Assembly (NCBI GenBank): GCA_933228675.1
Contig: OW121744.1
Location: 20,015,111 to 20,079,110 of the forward strand
From: Stomorhina lunata
Taxonomy: Eukaryota; Arthropoda; Insecta; Diptera; Rhiniidae
Reading direction: 5' to 3'
DNA: 64,000 bases
Shown in pieces: positions 24,456-36,419 of this stretch. Position 1 is the stretch's first letter. Each line of letters opens with the position of its first letter. The notes beneath the pieces are model-generated. The model was not told the DNA's origin and did no database searches. It saw only the letters and a program-made list of their open reading frames with translations. The position numbers were made by a program, and so were the translations under genes.

Positions 24456-26775
24456 TCGAAACATACATAAATTCTAAAATTTTTTAGATAAAAAACTATT
24501 ATTAAGATATTTTCGAAACTAAAATTTTGATAAAAATATTTTTGTTTGGAAAATTTTTGATCGAAATTATTTTTTATAGAAAATTTTTCGATAAAAATAT
24601 TTTTCTGTAAATATTTTGCTATCGAAAAATTTTCTCAAAAAAAAAAAAAAAAAATATCTGTCGAAAAAAATTTTTTCTAAAAAAATTTCGATAAAAAATT
24701 TTTTCAAGAGAAAAATTTTTTCAAATATTTTTCTGTAGAAAAATTGTCCTTAGAAAAATTTTTGATGAAAAAGTATTTTATAGAAAAATTTTTTATAAAA
24801 ATATTTTCTTCAGAAAAATTATTAATAAAAAGTTTATAATTACAACTATAATTCAAAGATTTTTTGATAAAAAAATTTTCTATAGAAAAATGTTTGATAA
24901 AAAAATTTTCTATTAAAAAATTTTTGATAAAAAAGTTTTTTTAGAAAAAATTTTTGATAAAAAAATTCTCTTTAGAAAAATTGTTAATGAAAAATTTTCT
25001 ACAGAAAAATTTTTAATAACAAAAATGTACTATAGGAAAATTTTTGATAAAAAAATTTTTAATAAAAAAATTTTCTATAGAAAAATTTTTGATAAAAAAT
25101 TTTCTATAAAAAAATTTCTGATAAAAAAAATTTTCTTCAGAAAAAATTTTAATTAATAAAATAATAATTTTTGTTAAAAAATTTTTCTATAGAAAAATTT
25201 TTGATAACAATTTTCCTATAGAAAAATTTTTGATAAATAAATTGTCTATAGAAAAATTTTTGTTAAAAAAATTATCTACAGAAAAATGTTTGCCAAAATT
25301 AATTTTCTATAGAAAAATTTTTGATAAAAAATTTCCTATAGAAAAATTTTGGATAAAAAAATTTTCTATAGAAAAATTTTTGGTAAAAAATTTTTCTACA
25401 TAAAAATTTTTGTAAAAAAAATTTTCTATAGAAAAATTTTTGATAAAAAAATTTTCTATAGAAAAATTTTTGATAAAAAAATTTTCTATACAAAAATTTT
25501 TGATAAAAAAATTTTCTATAGAAAAATTTTATTTAAACAAAATTTTCTATAGAAAATTTTTTGATAAAAAAATTTTCTATAGAAAACATATTACAAAAAA
25601 GTTTTCTTTAGAAAAATGTTTAATTAAAAATTTTTGATAAAACAATTTTCTTTAGAAAAATTTTTATTAAAATAATTTTTGATAATAAAGTTTTCTATAA
25701 AAAAAATTTTTGAGTAAAAAAATATTTATAGGAAATTTTTTGTTAAAAAAATTTTCTATAGAAAAATTTTTGTTAAAAAAATTTTCTATAGAAAAATTGC
25801 TGTTAAAAAATTTTCTATAGAAAAATTTTTGTTAAAAAAATTTTCTATAGAAACATTTTTGTTAAAAAAATTTTCTATAGAAAAATTTTTGTTAAAAAAA
25901 TTTTCTATAGAAACGTTTTTGTTAAAAAATTTTTCTAAAAAAAATTTTCTATAGAAAAATTTTTTAAAAAAAATTTTCTATAGAAAAATTTTTCTAAAAA
26001 AAAATTTTCTATAGAAAAATTTTTGTTAAAAAAATTTTCTAAAGAAAAATTTTTGTTAAAAAAATTTTCTATAGAAAAATTTTTGTTAAAAAAATTTTCT
26101 ATAGAAAAATTTTTTAAAAAAAATTTTTATAGAAAAATTTTTGTTAAAAAAAATTTCTATAGAAAAATTTTTGTTAAAAAAATTTTCTATAGAAAAATTT
26201 TTGTTAAAAAAATTTTCTATAGAAAAATTTTTGTTAAAAAAATTTTCTATAGAAAAATTTTTGTTAAAAAAATTTTCTATAGAAACATTTTTGTTAAAAA
26301 ATTTTTCTATAGAAAAATTTTTGTAAAAAAAGTTTTCTATAGAAATTTTTTTGTTATAAAAATTTTCTATAGAAAAATTTTTGTTAAAATTTTTTTAACA
26401 AAAATTTTTCTATAGAAAAATTTTTGTTAAAAAAATTTCCTATAGAAAAATTTTTGTTTAAAAAATTTTTTATAGAAAAATTTTTGTTAAAAAGATTTTC
26501 TATAGAAAAATTTTTGTTAAAAAAATTTTCTATAGAAAAATTTTTGTTAAAAAAATTTTCTATAGAAAGTTTTTTTGTTAAAAAAATGTTTGTTAAAAAT
26601 TTTTTCTATAGAAAACTTTTTTATTCTATAGAAAAATTTTCTATAAAAACATTTTTGATAAAAAAATTTTCTTTAAAAAAATTTTTAATAAACAAATGTT
26701 CTATAGAAAAATTTTGATAAAAAAATTTTCTGCAGAATTAGAAAATTCATTAGAAAATTGTTTGATAAAAAAAAT
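24456..26775. repeat. 30-bp CTATAG satellite (GATAAAA and GTTAAAA subfamilies)
   Basis: The unit is the dyad TTTTCTATAGAAAA plus ATTTTTGATAAAAAAA, 30 bp in total. The left portion (to about 25720) carries GATAAAA; from about 25735 to 26600 the units carry GTTAAAA and are more uniform; GATAAAA returns at the right end. A monomer length of 30, ten codons, explains long open frames on both strands such as repeating FLLKKFSIEK or KIFVKKIFYR. These are not proteins. A 49-bp palindrome lies at 26367-26415. Confidence 0.9.
26367..26415. repeat. 49-bp palindrome from one inverted monomer
   Basis: The left arm starts CTATAGAAAAATTTTTG and runs to 26389; the right arm, 26393-26415, is its exact complement, separated by TTT. 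The arms are 23 bp. On either side the array keeps the same orientation, so only about one monomer is inverted. Confidence 0.9.
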
Positions 26776-28590
26776 TTTTAATGTTTCTAAGTAATTTTTT
26801 TTATATCAGCTTTAGTTTTCGAGATATTCATTTTCAAGAAAACGACATAGTTACGCGATCTATTATTAAAATAAAAATTTATTATTTAAATAAAACAACT
26901 TTATTATTTTGATTCCATTTAGTAGCTAAGGATGGAATATTTTTTTATACATTTTTATATTTTTCAAACATTTATAAAAAATAAATAGTTATTCTTAAAC
27001 TATTTCAAAAATTAATTAAATTACCCAGAAAAATGTCTAACATAAGTAAAATCCTTAAAGTATGCAACATTTTTTTTTCCGAAATCTCTTGGATTTTGCT
27101 AGTTATTTGAACAAAGTAAGTTAACCACAAATCATGTTTGAAAATTTCTATATTGGGATAACAGACTGAGACAAGCTGTGACTCTAGTTTAGAGATGTTC
27201 CATTTCTTTTGAAACTGTTGGTTACTCAAAAAATACCTACACTTCTTTTCTTGTCTATAAAATAAAATGTAGTAAACATATGTATGATTACGCCTGAAAA
27301 TATGCATGTGTATAAAAATATATATAAAGTTTTGATTTACTTGTGTAAAATAAATAATCTTTAGGAAAATAAAACGAACTTTTATTATACCCTACCGTAG
27401 GTGGGAAAGGTGGTAATTCAGTTTAAGATAACTATTTTTTTTTTGTTTCAATTTTTCCATATCTATCATTAACAAACTTCCAAAAAGCACTTACTTATCT
27501 CTCAAGTTTTATATGAACATAAACCCCTATATATTTTGGCTCATAGAACCCAAACAAGCTTTAACTCTGGAAACTATTTAAGATGCTTGCTAGTGTCAAT
27601 TTTTAATATTGTGATCAAATTCACTAAAAATAAGTTTAAAATGAACAATTAGTTACCACTATGGCATAATAAACTATAAAAAAAATCAATTTATTATGCA
27701 GCTGTCACTTAACCTTCTTGTGAAGGATATCTAATTGTCGGATTTAACAGACTGTACTTATCTACCTTGTTTCTTTTTATGTTCTATGTTAAGAAAAAGC
27801 AAATCATCATAAGTATAATGTTAAGGAAGATTATTTATACAGATTTAATGCAAAGGATTATAACAGTAACTAATTGTTATTTATCTTTAACGCATAAAAC
27901 AAATAAAAAAGTATAATAGTCGGTCAAGCTTTAATAACTAAAACGCTACACTATATATTTTCACATAACTACTAAACTGTTAAAAATAGTTTTTAAAACT
28001 AAAATTATCATACAAGTCTCAACTAATTTTCGTAGCATAATTTTAGGAATTTTAAAATAAATTATTTACACCTATTAAGTTAATCACTAAACTTTTTTGC
28101 CTATACTTGATATAGATAAAAATATTTATGTATTTGGTTATAAAACATAAACCTACTCTATTTTATTTTTTAAATATAACAAAACCATCATCCATTTTCC
28201 CATAATAACTTTATCTCAAACCATAATGAAATTTTAAATCTTCCTTTACCTGCTATTATTTCCCTTTCCTTTCATACGTTTAATACATTTTAACCAAGAA
28301 ACTAAATAAAAAACTGAAATAAAAAGCGGAAGTCATTTGTGAAAGTATCTGAGATAGCAAAACAAGTGAATGAACAATAATGGGGCATATTGTGAGCTCT
28401 AATGGGTAATTATAAAATAAGTAGGAGAGAAAAAAGTTTAATAAAGCTAATAAAAGTAAAGGATACGAAAAAGTGTTTGTTAAAAAACGAAGGAAGGAAT
28501 TAAAATTTAAGTAAAATATAAATATACTACATGTGCAGATAAACATATAAAATAATTGGATAAAAATGTTGGTATAACTAAGTTGACTAA
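26776..28590. other. Single-copy island with possible old element fragments
   Basis: A/T-rich unique DNA. TATACCCTACCGTAGGTGGG near 27388 and AGTCGGTCAAGCT near 27918 resemble ends of the mini-me/DINE-like element. Minus-strand open frames at 27005-27307 and 28280-28546 have no recognisable domain. Confidence 0.45.
27903..27960 (+). mobile_element. Possible degenerate mini-me/DINE-like fragment
   Basis: AATAGTCGGTCAAGCT followed by AAAACGCTACACTA lines up with the hairpin arm and the TACCCTTCACCACT block of 46290 onward. It is very short and diverged. Confidence 0.25.
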
Positions 28591-28599
28591 AATAGGAAA

Positions 28600-31500
28600 T
28601 TTTGTAGTCTTAGTCTGTCTTATGTAAAGTCGTTATCTATGTCTTAGTCTATGTTTTAGTCTATTTCTTAGTCTATTTCTAAGTCTATATCTCAGTCTAT
28701 GTCTTAGTCTATGTCTTAGTCTATGTCTTAGTCTATGTCTTAGTCAATGTCTTAGTCTACGTCTTAGTCTATGTCTTAGCCTATGTCTTGGTCTATGTCT
28801 TAGTCTATGTCTTAGTCTATGTCTTAGTCTATGTCTTAGTCTATGTCTTAGTCTATGTCTTAGTCTATGTCTTAGTCTATGTCTTAGTCTATGTCTTAGT
28901 CTATGTCTTAGTCTATGTCTTAGTCTTTGTCTTAGTCTATGTCTTAGTCTATGTCTTAGTCTATGTCTTAGTCTATGTCTTAGTCTATGTCTTAGTCTAT
29001 GTCTTAGTCTATGTCTTAGTCTATGTCTTAGTCTATGCCTTAGTCTATGTCTTAGTCTATGTCTTAGTCTATGTCTTAGTCTATGTCTTAGTCTATGCGT
29101 TTGTCTATGTCTTGGTCTATGTCTTAGTCTATGTCTTAGTCTATGTCTTAGTCTATGTCTTAGTCTATGTCTTAGTCTATGTCTTAGTCTATGTCTTAGT
29201 CTATGTCTTAGTCTATTTCTTAGTCTATGTCTTAGTCTATTTTTTAGTCTTTGTCTTAGTCTTTGTTTTAGTCTATGTCTTAGTCTATGTCTTAGTCTAT
29301 GTCTTAGTCTAAGACATAGACTATGTCTTAGTCTATGTCTTAGTCTATGTCTTAGTCTATGTCTTAGTCTATGTCTTAGTCTATGTCTATGTCTTAGTCT
29401 ATGTCTTAGTCTATGTCTTAGTCTATGTCTTAGTCTATGTCTTAGTCTATGTCTTAGTCTATGTCTTAGTCTATGTCTTAGTCTATGTCTTAGTCTATGT
29501 CTTAGTCTATGTCTTAGTCTATGTCTTAGTCTATGTCTTAGTCTATGTCTTAGTCTATGTCTTAGTCTATGTCTTAGTCTATGTCTTAGTCTATGTCTTA
29601 GTCTATGTCTTAGTCTATGCGTTTGTCTATGTCTTGGTATATGTCTTAGTCTATGTCATAGTCTATGTCTTAGTCTATGTCTTAGTCTATGTCTTAGTCT
29701 ATGTCTTAGTCTATGTCTTAGTCTATGTCTTAGTCTATGTCTTAGTCTATGTCTTAGTCTATGTCTTAGTCTATGTCTTAGTCTATGTCTTAGTCTATGT
29801 CTTAGTCTATGTCTTAGTCTATGTCTTAGTCTATGTCTTAGTCTATGTCTTAGTCTATGTCTTAGTCTATGCGTTTGTCTATGTCTTGGTATATGTCTTA
29901 GTCTATGTCATAGTCTATGTCTTAGTCTATGTCTTAGTCTATGTCTTAGTCTATGTCTTAGTCTATGTCTTAGTCTATGTCTTAGTCTATGTCTTAGTCT
30001 ATGTCTTAGTCTATGTCTTAGTCTATGTCTTAGTCTATGCGTTTGTCTATGTCTTGGTATATGTCTTGGTATATGTCTTAGTCTATGTCATAGTCTATGT
30101 CTTAGTCTATGTCTTAGTCTATGTCTTAGTCTATGTCTTAGTCTATGTCTTAGTCTATGTCTTAGTCTATGTCTTAGTCTATGTCTTAGTCTATGCCTTA
30201 GTCTATGTCTAAGTCTATGTCTTAGTCTATGTCTTAGTCTATGTCTTAGTCTATGTCTTAGTCTATGCGTTTGTCTATGTCTTGGTCTATGTCTTAGTCT
30301 ATGTCTTAGTCTATGTCTTAGTCTATGTCTTAGTCTATGTCTTAGTCTATGTCTTAGTCTATGTCTTAGTCTATGTCTTAGTCTATGTCTTAGTCTATGT
30401 CTTAGTCTATGTCTTAGTCTATGTCTTAGTCTATGTCTTAGTCTATGTCTTAGTCTATGTCTTAGTCTATGTCTTAGTCTATGTCTTAGTCTATGTCTTA
30501 GTCTATGTCTTAGTCTATGTCTTAGTCTATGTCTTAGTCTATGCGTTTGTCTATGTCTTGGTATATGTCTTAGTCTATGTCATAGTCTATGTCTTAGTCT
30601 ATGTCTTAGTCTATGTCTTAGTCTATGTCTTAGTCTATGTCTTAGTCTATGTCTTAGTCTATGTCTTAGTCTATGTCTTAGTCTATGTCTTAGTCTATGT
30701 CTTAGTCTATGCGTTTGTCTATGTCTTGGTATATGTCTTGGTATATGTCTTAGTCTATGTCATAGTCTATGTCTTAGTCTATGTCTTAGTCTATGTCTTA
30801 GTCTATGTCTTAGTCTATGTCTTAGTCTATGTCTTAGTCTATGTCTTAGTCTATGTCTTAGTCTATGTCTTAGTCTATGTCTTAGTCTATGCCTTAGTCT
30901 ATGTCTAAGTCTATGTCTTAGTCTATGTCTTAGTCTATGTCTTAGTCTATGTCTTAGTCTATGCGTTTGTCTATGTCTTGGTCTATGTCTTAGTCTATGT
31001 CTTAGTCTATGTCTTAGTCTATGTCTTAGTCTATGTCTTAGTCTATGTCTTAGTCTATGTCTTAGTCTATGTCTTAGTCTATGTCTTAGTCTATGTCTTA
31101 GTCTATGTCTTAGTCTATGTCTTAGTCTATGTCTTAGTCTATGTCTTAGTCTATGTCTTAGTCTATGTCTTAGTCTATGTCTTAGTCTATGTCTTAGTCT
31201 ATGTCTTAGTCTATGTCTTAGTCTATATCTTGGTCTATGTCTTAGTCTATGTCTTAGTCTATGTCTTAGTCTATGTCTTAGTCTATGTCTTAGTCTATGT
31301 CTTAGTCTATGTCTTAGTCTATGTCTTAGTCTATGTCTTAGTCTATGTCTTAGTCTATGTCTTAGTCTATGTCTTAGTCTATGCCTTAGTCTATGTCTTA
31401 GTCTATGTCTTAGTCTATGTCTTAGTCTATGTCTTAGTCTATGTCTTAGTCTATGCGTTTGTCTATGTCTTGGTCTATGTCTTAGTCTATGTCTTAGTCT

Positions 31501-31785
31501 ATGTCTTAGTCTATGTCTTAGTCTATGTCTTAGTCTATGTCTTAGTCTATGTCTTAGTCTATGTCTTAGTCTATGTCTTAGTCTATGTCTTAGTCTATGT
31601 CTTAGTCTATGTCTTAGTCTATGTCTTAGTCTATGTCTTAGTCTATGTCTTAGTCTATGTCTTAGTCTATATCTTGGTCTATGTCTTAGTCTATGTCTTA
31701 GTCTATATCTTAGTCTATTTCTTAATCTATGCCTTAGTCTATATCTTAGTCTATGTCTTAATCTATGTTTTGGTCTATATGTAAG
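28600..31785 (+). repeat. 12-bp satellite array 1 (GTCTTAGTCTAT)n
   Basis: Roughly 260 tandem copies of GTCTTAGTCTAT, itself a diverged dimer of a GTCTWW hexamer. The left edge (28600-28790) and right edge (31690-31785) are degenerate and the centre is nearly uniform. Marker variants (GCGTTTGTC at 29097, 29619, 29871, 30039, 30267, 30543, 30711, 30963, 31455; doubled TTGGTATATG; GTCATAG; GCCTTAG) reveal block duplications with offsets of 672-696 bp. A unit of four codons gives long VYVL open frames on the plus strand with no biological support. Confidence 0.97.
29295..29321. repeat. Single inverted 12-bp monomer (hairpin)
   Basis: GTCTATGTCTTA (29295-29306), spacer GTC, then TAAGACATAGAC (29310-29321), an exact complement. 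This is the only reversed monomer I saw in array 1. Confidence 0.9.
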
Positions 31786-32880
31786 CTCATTGTCATTGTC
31801 TAAAGCTTAATTTATAACTTTAAAAATATCTTTCTTTATGCCTATATAAAACAAAACCAATACTTTTTCTACTGTTGAACCCACTGTACATCAGCAAACA
31901 TGTAGATCATTAATAAATATTAGGACTAGATTTAAAAAGCTCCTTTTTTGGTCTCATTATTTTTATCGTGTATATAAATAATACGACAAGATTAATGATA
32001 ATATGTAAATTCCTTCAGAATTTTAGGCAAATCTGTTAAGGGGATTTGGTAGCAATAAGTAAATGTTCGTCACTAAAAAATCCCTTTTGTAAAGCTCCTG
32101 GATGAGTTTATTAATATGCACAAAATCAATATAGCCTTCATCTCATTTTGATGGCAGTTTTTAAAATAATGAGGGTGTTTTTTTCCTCTTTATTATGATT
32201 GCGAAAGAGATGATAGTTATTATGAATATGATGAACCGTAAAGTCCTCAAAAATATACACATCACCAGCAGCGGTAGTTGGTTGACTCGAAAGTTGGTGT
32301 GCAAAAAATCTACATATATTTACATTAAAAAGACAAATACTGAAAATTATAACTAAAAAGTGGAACAAAAAAAACAAGAGATCACAAATCCCTAATGTCA
32401 TTTACACTCTAATGTGTTTTCTATGGAAAAAACGTGCCCTGGCAACACAACAACTTTGGCTGTCATTTGCTAAGGCTACAGACATACTTTCACACACTCT
32501 CACACAAATTTAAAGAGATTAAACATTTAAACTTTTTAACATTACTAAAGGAAAAAATTGTATTAAGAGCAAAGCGCTAATAAAACTTTGTGTACAATAT
32601 TTATATAAATTGTATTTATTTTTCATCTCTTTTTTTTTAAACCTTTTACTCTTTTAATTTTGTTTGCTTTGAAGGTAATTATAGAACTTAAACCAAAGAC
32701 ATGTTTATAATTTTTAATTAGGCAGCCAAAAGAAAAATGAGCATCACAAAAACAAGTGCTTCGTCCTTAACTTTTACTTATACTTATAAATATTTATATG
32801 GCTTGATATTTCTCACACATCTACACATAACATAAGACAAATTTCTATACCATAAACAATTTTAAATCTATTTCATAGGC
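31786..32880. other. Single-copy island between the two 12-bp arrays
   Basis: Unique DNA of more mixed composition than its surroundings. A minus-strand open frame (32138-32401) includes a non-repetitive stretch with HQLSSQPTTAAGDVYIFEDF. There is a weak acceptor-like TATATGTAG just before it, but no clear donor and no known domain. I do not call a gene. Confidence 0.4.
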
Positions 32881-35135
32881 CTTGTCTCAGTTTATATCTT
32901 ATTCCAACTTTTAGGCTATGCCTCAGTCTATGTCTTAGTCTATGTCTTAGTCTATGTCTTAGTCTATGTCTTAGTCTATGTCTTAGTCTATGTCTTAGTC
33001 TATGTCTTAGTCTATGTCTTAGTCTATATCTTAGTCTATGTCCTAGGCTATGTCTTATTCTATGTCTTAGTGTATGTCTTAGTCTATGTCTTAGTCTATT
33101 TCTTAGTCTATGTCTTAGTCTATGTCTATGTCTTAGTCTATGTCTTAGTCTATGTCTTATTCTATATCTTAGTCTATGTCTTAGTCTATGTCTTAGTCTA
33201 TGTCTTAGTCTATGTCTTAGTCTATGTCTTAGTCTATGTCTTAGTCTATGTCTTAGTCTATGTCTTAGTCTATGTCTTAGTCTATGTCTTAGTCTATGTC
33301 TTAGTCTATGTCTTAGTCTATGTCTTAGTCTATGTCTTAGTCTATGTCTATGTCTTAGTCTATGTCTTAGTCTATGTCTTAGTCTATGTCTTAGTCTATG
33401 TCTTAATCTATGTCTTAGTCTATGTCTTAGTCTATGTCAAAGTCTATGTCTTAGTCTAAGTCTTAGTCTATGTCTTAGTCTACGTCTTAGTCTATGTCTT
33501 AGTCTATGTCTTAGTCTATGTCTTATTCTATGTCTTAGTCTATGTCTTAGTCTATGTCTTAGTCTATGTCTTAGTCTATGTCTTAGTCTATGTCTATGTC
33601 TTAGTCTATGTCTTAGTCTATGACTTAGTCTATGTCAAAGTCTATGTCTTAGTCTATGTCTTAGTCTATGTCTTAGTCTATGTCTTAGTCTATGTCTTAG
33701 TCTATGTCTTAGTCTATGTCAAAGTCTATGTCTTAGTCTATGTCTTAGTCTATGTCTTAGTCTATGTCTTAGTCTATGTCTTAGTCTATGTCTTAGTCTA
33801 TGTCTTAGTCTATGTCTTAGTCTATGTCTTAGTCTATGTCTTAGTCTATGTCTTAGTCTATGTCTTAGTCTATGTCTTAGTCTAAGTCTTAGTCAATGTC
33901 TTAGTCAATGTCTTAGTCTATGTCTTAGTCTATGTCTTAGTCTATGTCTTAGTCTATGTCTTAGTCTATGTCTTAGTCTATGTCTTAGTCTATGTCTTAG
34001 TCTATGTCTTAGTCTATGTCTTAGTCTATGTCTTAGTCAATGTCTTAGTCTATGTCTTAGTCTATGTCTTAATCTATGTCTTAGTCTATGTCTTAGTCAA
34101 TGTCTTAGTCTATGTCTTAGTCTATGTCTTAGTCTATGTCTTAGTCTATGTCTTAGTCTATGTCTTAGTCTATGTCTTAGTCTATGTCTTAGTCTATGTC
34201 TTAGTCTATGTCTTAGTCTATGTCTTAGTCTATGTCTTAGTCTATGTCTTAGTCTATGTCTTAGTCTATGTCTTAGTCTATGTCTTAGTCTATGTCTTAG
34301 TCTATGTCTTAGTCTATGTCTTAGTCTATGTCTTAGTCTATGTCTTAGTCTATGTCTTAGTCTATGTCTTAGTCTATGTCTTAGTCTATGTCTTAGTCTA
34401 TGTCTTAGTCTATGTCTTAGTCTATGTCTTAGTCTATGTCTTAGTCTATGTCTTAGTCTATGTCTTAGTCTATGTCTTAGTCTATGTCTTAGTCTATGTC
34501 TTAGTCTATGTCTTAGTCTATGTCTTAGTCTATGTCTTAGTCTATGTCTTAGTCTATGTCTTAGTCTATGTCTTAGTCTATGTCTTAGTCTATGTCTTAG
34601 TCTATGTCTTAGTCTATGTCATAGTCTATGTCTTAGTCTATGTCTTAGTCTATGTCTTAGTCTATGTCTTAGTCTATGTCTTAGTCTATGTCTTATTCTA
34701 TGTCTTATTCTATGTCTTAGTCTATGTCTTAGTCTATGTCTTAGTCTATGTCTTATTCTATGTCTTAGTCTATGTCTTAGTCTATGTCTTAGTCTATGTC
34801 TTAGTCTATGTCTTATTCTATGTCTTATTCTATGTCTTAGTCTATGTCTTAGTCTATGTCATAGTCTATGTCTTAGTCTATGTCTTAGTCTATGTCTTAT
34901 TCTATGTCTTAGTCTATGGCTTAGTCTATGTCTTAGTCTATGTCTTAGTCTATGTCTTAGTCTATGTCTTAGTCTATGTCTTAGTCTGTGTCTTAGTCTG
35001 TGTCTTAGTCTATGTCTTAGTCTATGTCTTAGTCTATGTCTTAGTCTATGTCTTAGTCTATGTCTTAGTCTATGTCTATGTCTAAGTCTATGTCTTAGTC
35101 TATGTCTAAGTCTTTGTCTTATTCTATAGTTTATA
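32881..35135 (+). repeat. 12-bp satellite array 2 (GTCTTAGTCTAT)n
   Basis: About 180 copies of the same 12-bp unit in the same orientation as array 1. Edges are degenerate (32881-32930 and 35085-35135). Frequent private variants include GTCAAAG, TTATTC and AGTCAATG. Occasional 6-bp slips (TATGTCTATGTC) at about 33125, 33347, 33590 and 35074 support a hexamer origin. It lacks the GCGTTTGTC markers of array 1, so the two arrays homogenise separately. Confidence 0.97.
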
Positions 35136-35600
35136 TCTTAGTACTTTTTTATGTTAGATATTACATAACATTATTCTTTAATTGCGTAATGGGTGTATTA
35201 ACTTTCACTATAAAAAGAACATAAATTGTTGAAATATTCTTTCATAAGTTTATGAAGATTAGCTGTGATAATTTGTCAGTAACAATTAGCGAATTAATGT
35301 GTAATTCATAGTCTTCTTATTGAAAGGTATAAACTTGTACAATGTAACATGTTCACTTTAGTACTAAATATTAAATTAAAAGTAAGTTTAATCATGTTTC
35401 AATGTCTGTCCAATAACAACATACATAAAGTATGAGCATTAAATATATTTTAAATTGTAATTAAATTTTCATTGCAATTAGAATATGCAAATTTAAACAA
35501 TTGTAAAATTCTATTGTACATTTACACTGAAATCAATCAGCGTAACAACAGAACAAATTATTATTATTAATTGTTTCAAATTCGATATTTTAAATTGTTT
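35136..35600. other. Short single-copy island
   Basis: A/T-rich unique sequence between the 12-bp array and the CTATAG satellites. No gene or element signature is seen. Confidence 0.5.
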
Positions 35601-36419
35601 GTACTATAAAAAATTTTACGATAGAAAGTTTTTTTTATAAAAATTTTTTCTATAGAAAATTTTTTTAATTGAAAAGTTAGGATTTATCAGGCATGAGTTC
35701 ATTTTAATTTTCAAATTATTAATTTGAAAGTACTTATGTGGAAAAAATTTAAAAATTATTTTTGAACGCTGCTCAATGGCTTGATGTTTAAAATGAACAG
35801 AGGTTTATTTTAAAAATAAGCTGAATGTATGCAGTTTTCTCAAAAAAAAAATAAAGAAATTGGTTTTAGAAACAATTTTTCTCTGGAAAATTTTTTTATC
35901 AATATTTTTTCTATACAATTTTTTTAAATTTTTCGATAGAAAATTTTTTATCCAAAATTTTTCCATAGAAAATTTTTTTGGAATCATTAGTTCCAAAAAA
36001 AATAGAAAATTTTTTATCAAAAATTTTTCTTTAGAGAATTTGTTTCTCAAAACTTTTTAAGAAATTTTTTTTATTGAAAGTTTTTATATAGAAAAATATT
36101 TTTATTAAAAATTTTTCTACAACTAAATATTTTTATCGAAAATTTTTCTATAGAAAATTTGTTTATCAAAAATGTTTCTATAAAAAATTTTTTTATCAAA
36201 AAATTTCTAAAGAATTTTTTAATCAAAAATTTTTCTATAATAATCAAAAATTTTTTCGATCGGAAATTTTTTTATAGAAAATTTTTCTATAGAAAATCAA
36301 AAATTTTTCAATGGAAGATTTTGTGATCAAAAATGTTTCTATAAAAAATTTTATTATCAAATATTTTTCTATAGAATTTATTATCAAACATTTTTCTATA
36401 GAAAATTTTGCTATCAAAA
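35601..36419. repeat. Degenerate CTATAG satellite with interruptions
   Basis: Scattered TTTATCAAAAATTTTTC and TATAGAAAATTTTTTT units, broken by unique DNA at about 35665-35870. A stem TTTTTTTGGAA / TTCCAAAAAAA with loop TCATTAG is at 35973-36001. Open frames on both strands are repeat-derived. Confidence 0.75.

Noticed and set aside
26023..26717. FLLKKFSIEK/KIFVKKIFYR decapeptide-repeat proteins
   Set aside because: A 30-bp satellite read in frame. Overlapping frames on both strands are equally open.
28788..31784. Long VYVL-repeat open frames (174-268 codons) as repetitive membrane or silk-like proteins
   Set aside because: They are exact translations of the 12-bp satellite, open only because 12 is a multiple of three. 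There is no start context, non-repeat domain, codon bias or splice signal.
32138..32401. 87-codon minus-strand open frame
   Set aside because: The first third is T-driven hydrophobic sequence. The mixed-composition part lacks a clear donor and any known motif. Kept only as a remark on the island.
28600..35135. GTCTTAGTCTAT as a telomeric repeat (it contains TTAG)
   Set aside because: It is internal, flanked by unique DNA on both sides, does not match the insect TTAGG repeat, and Diptera lack telomerase-type telomeres.
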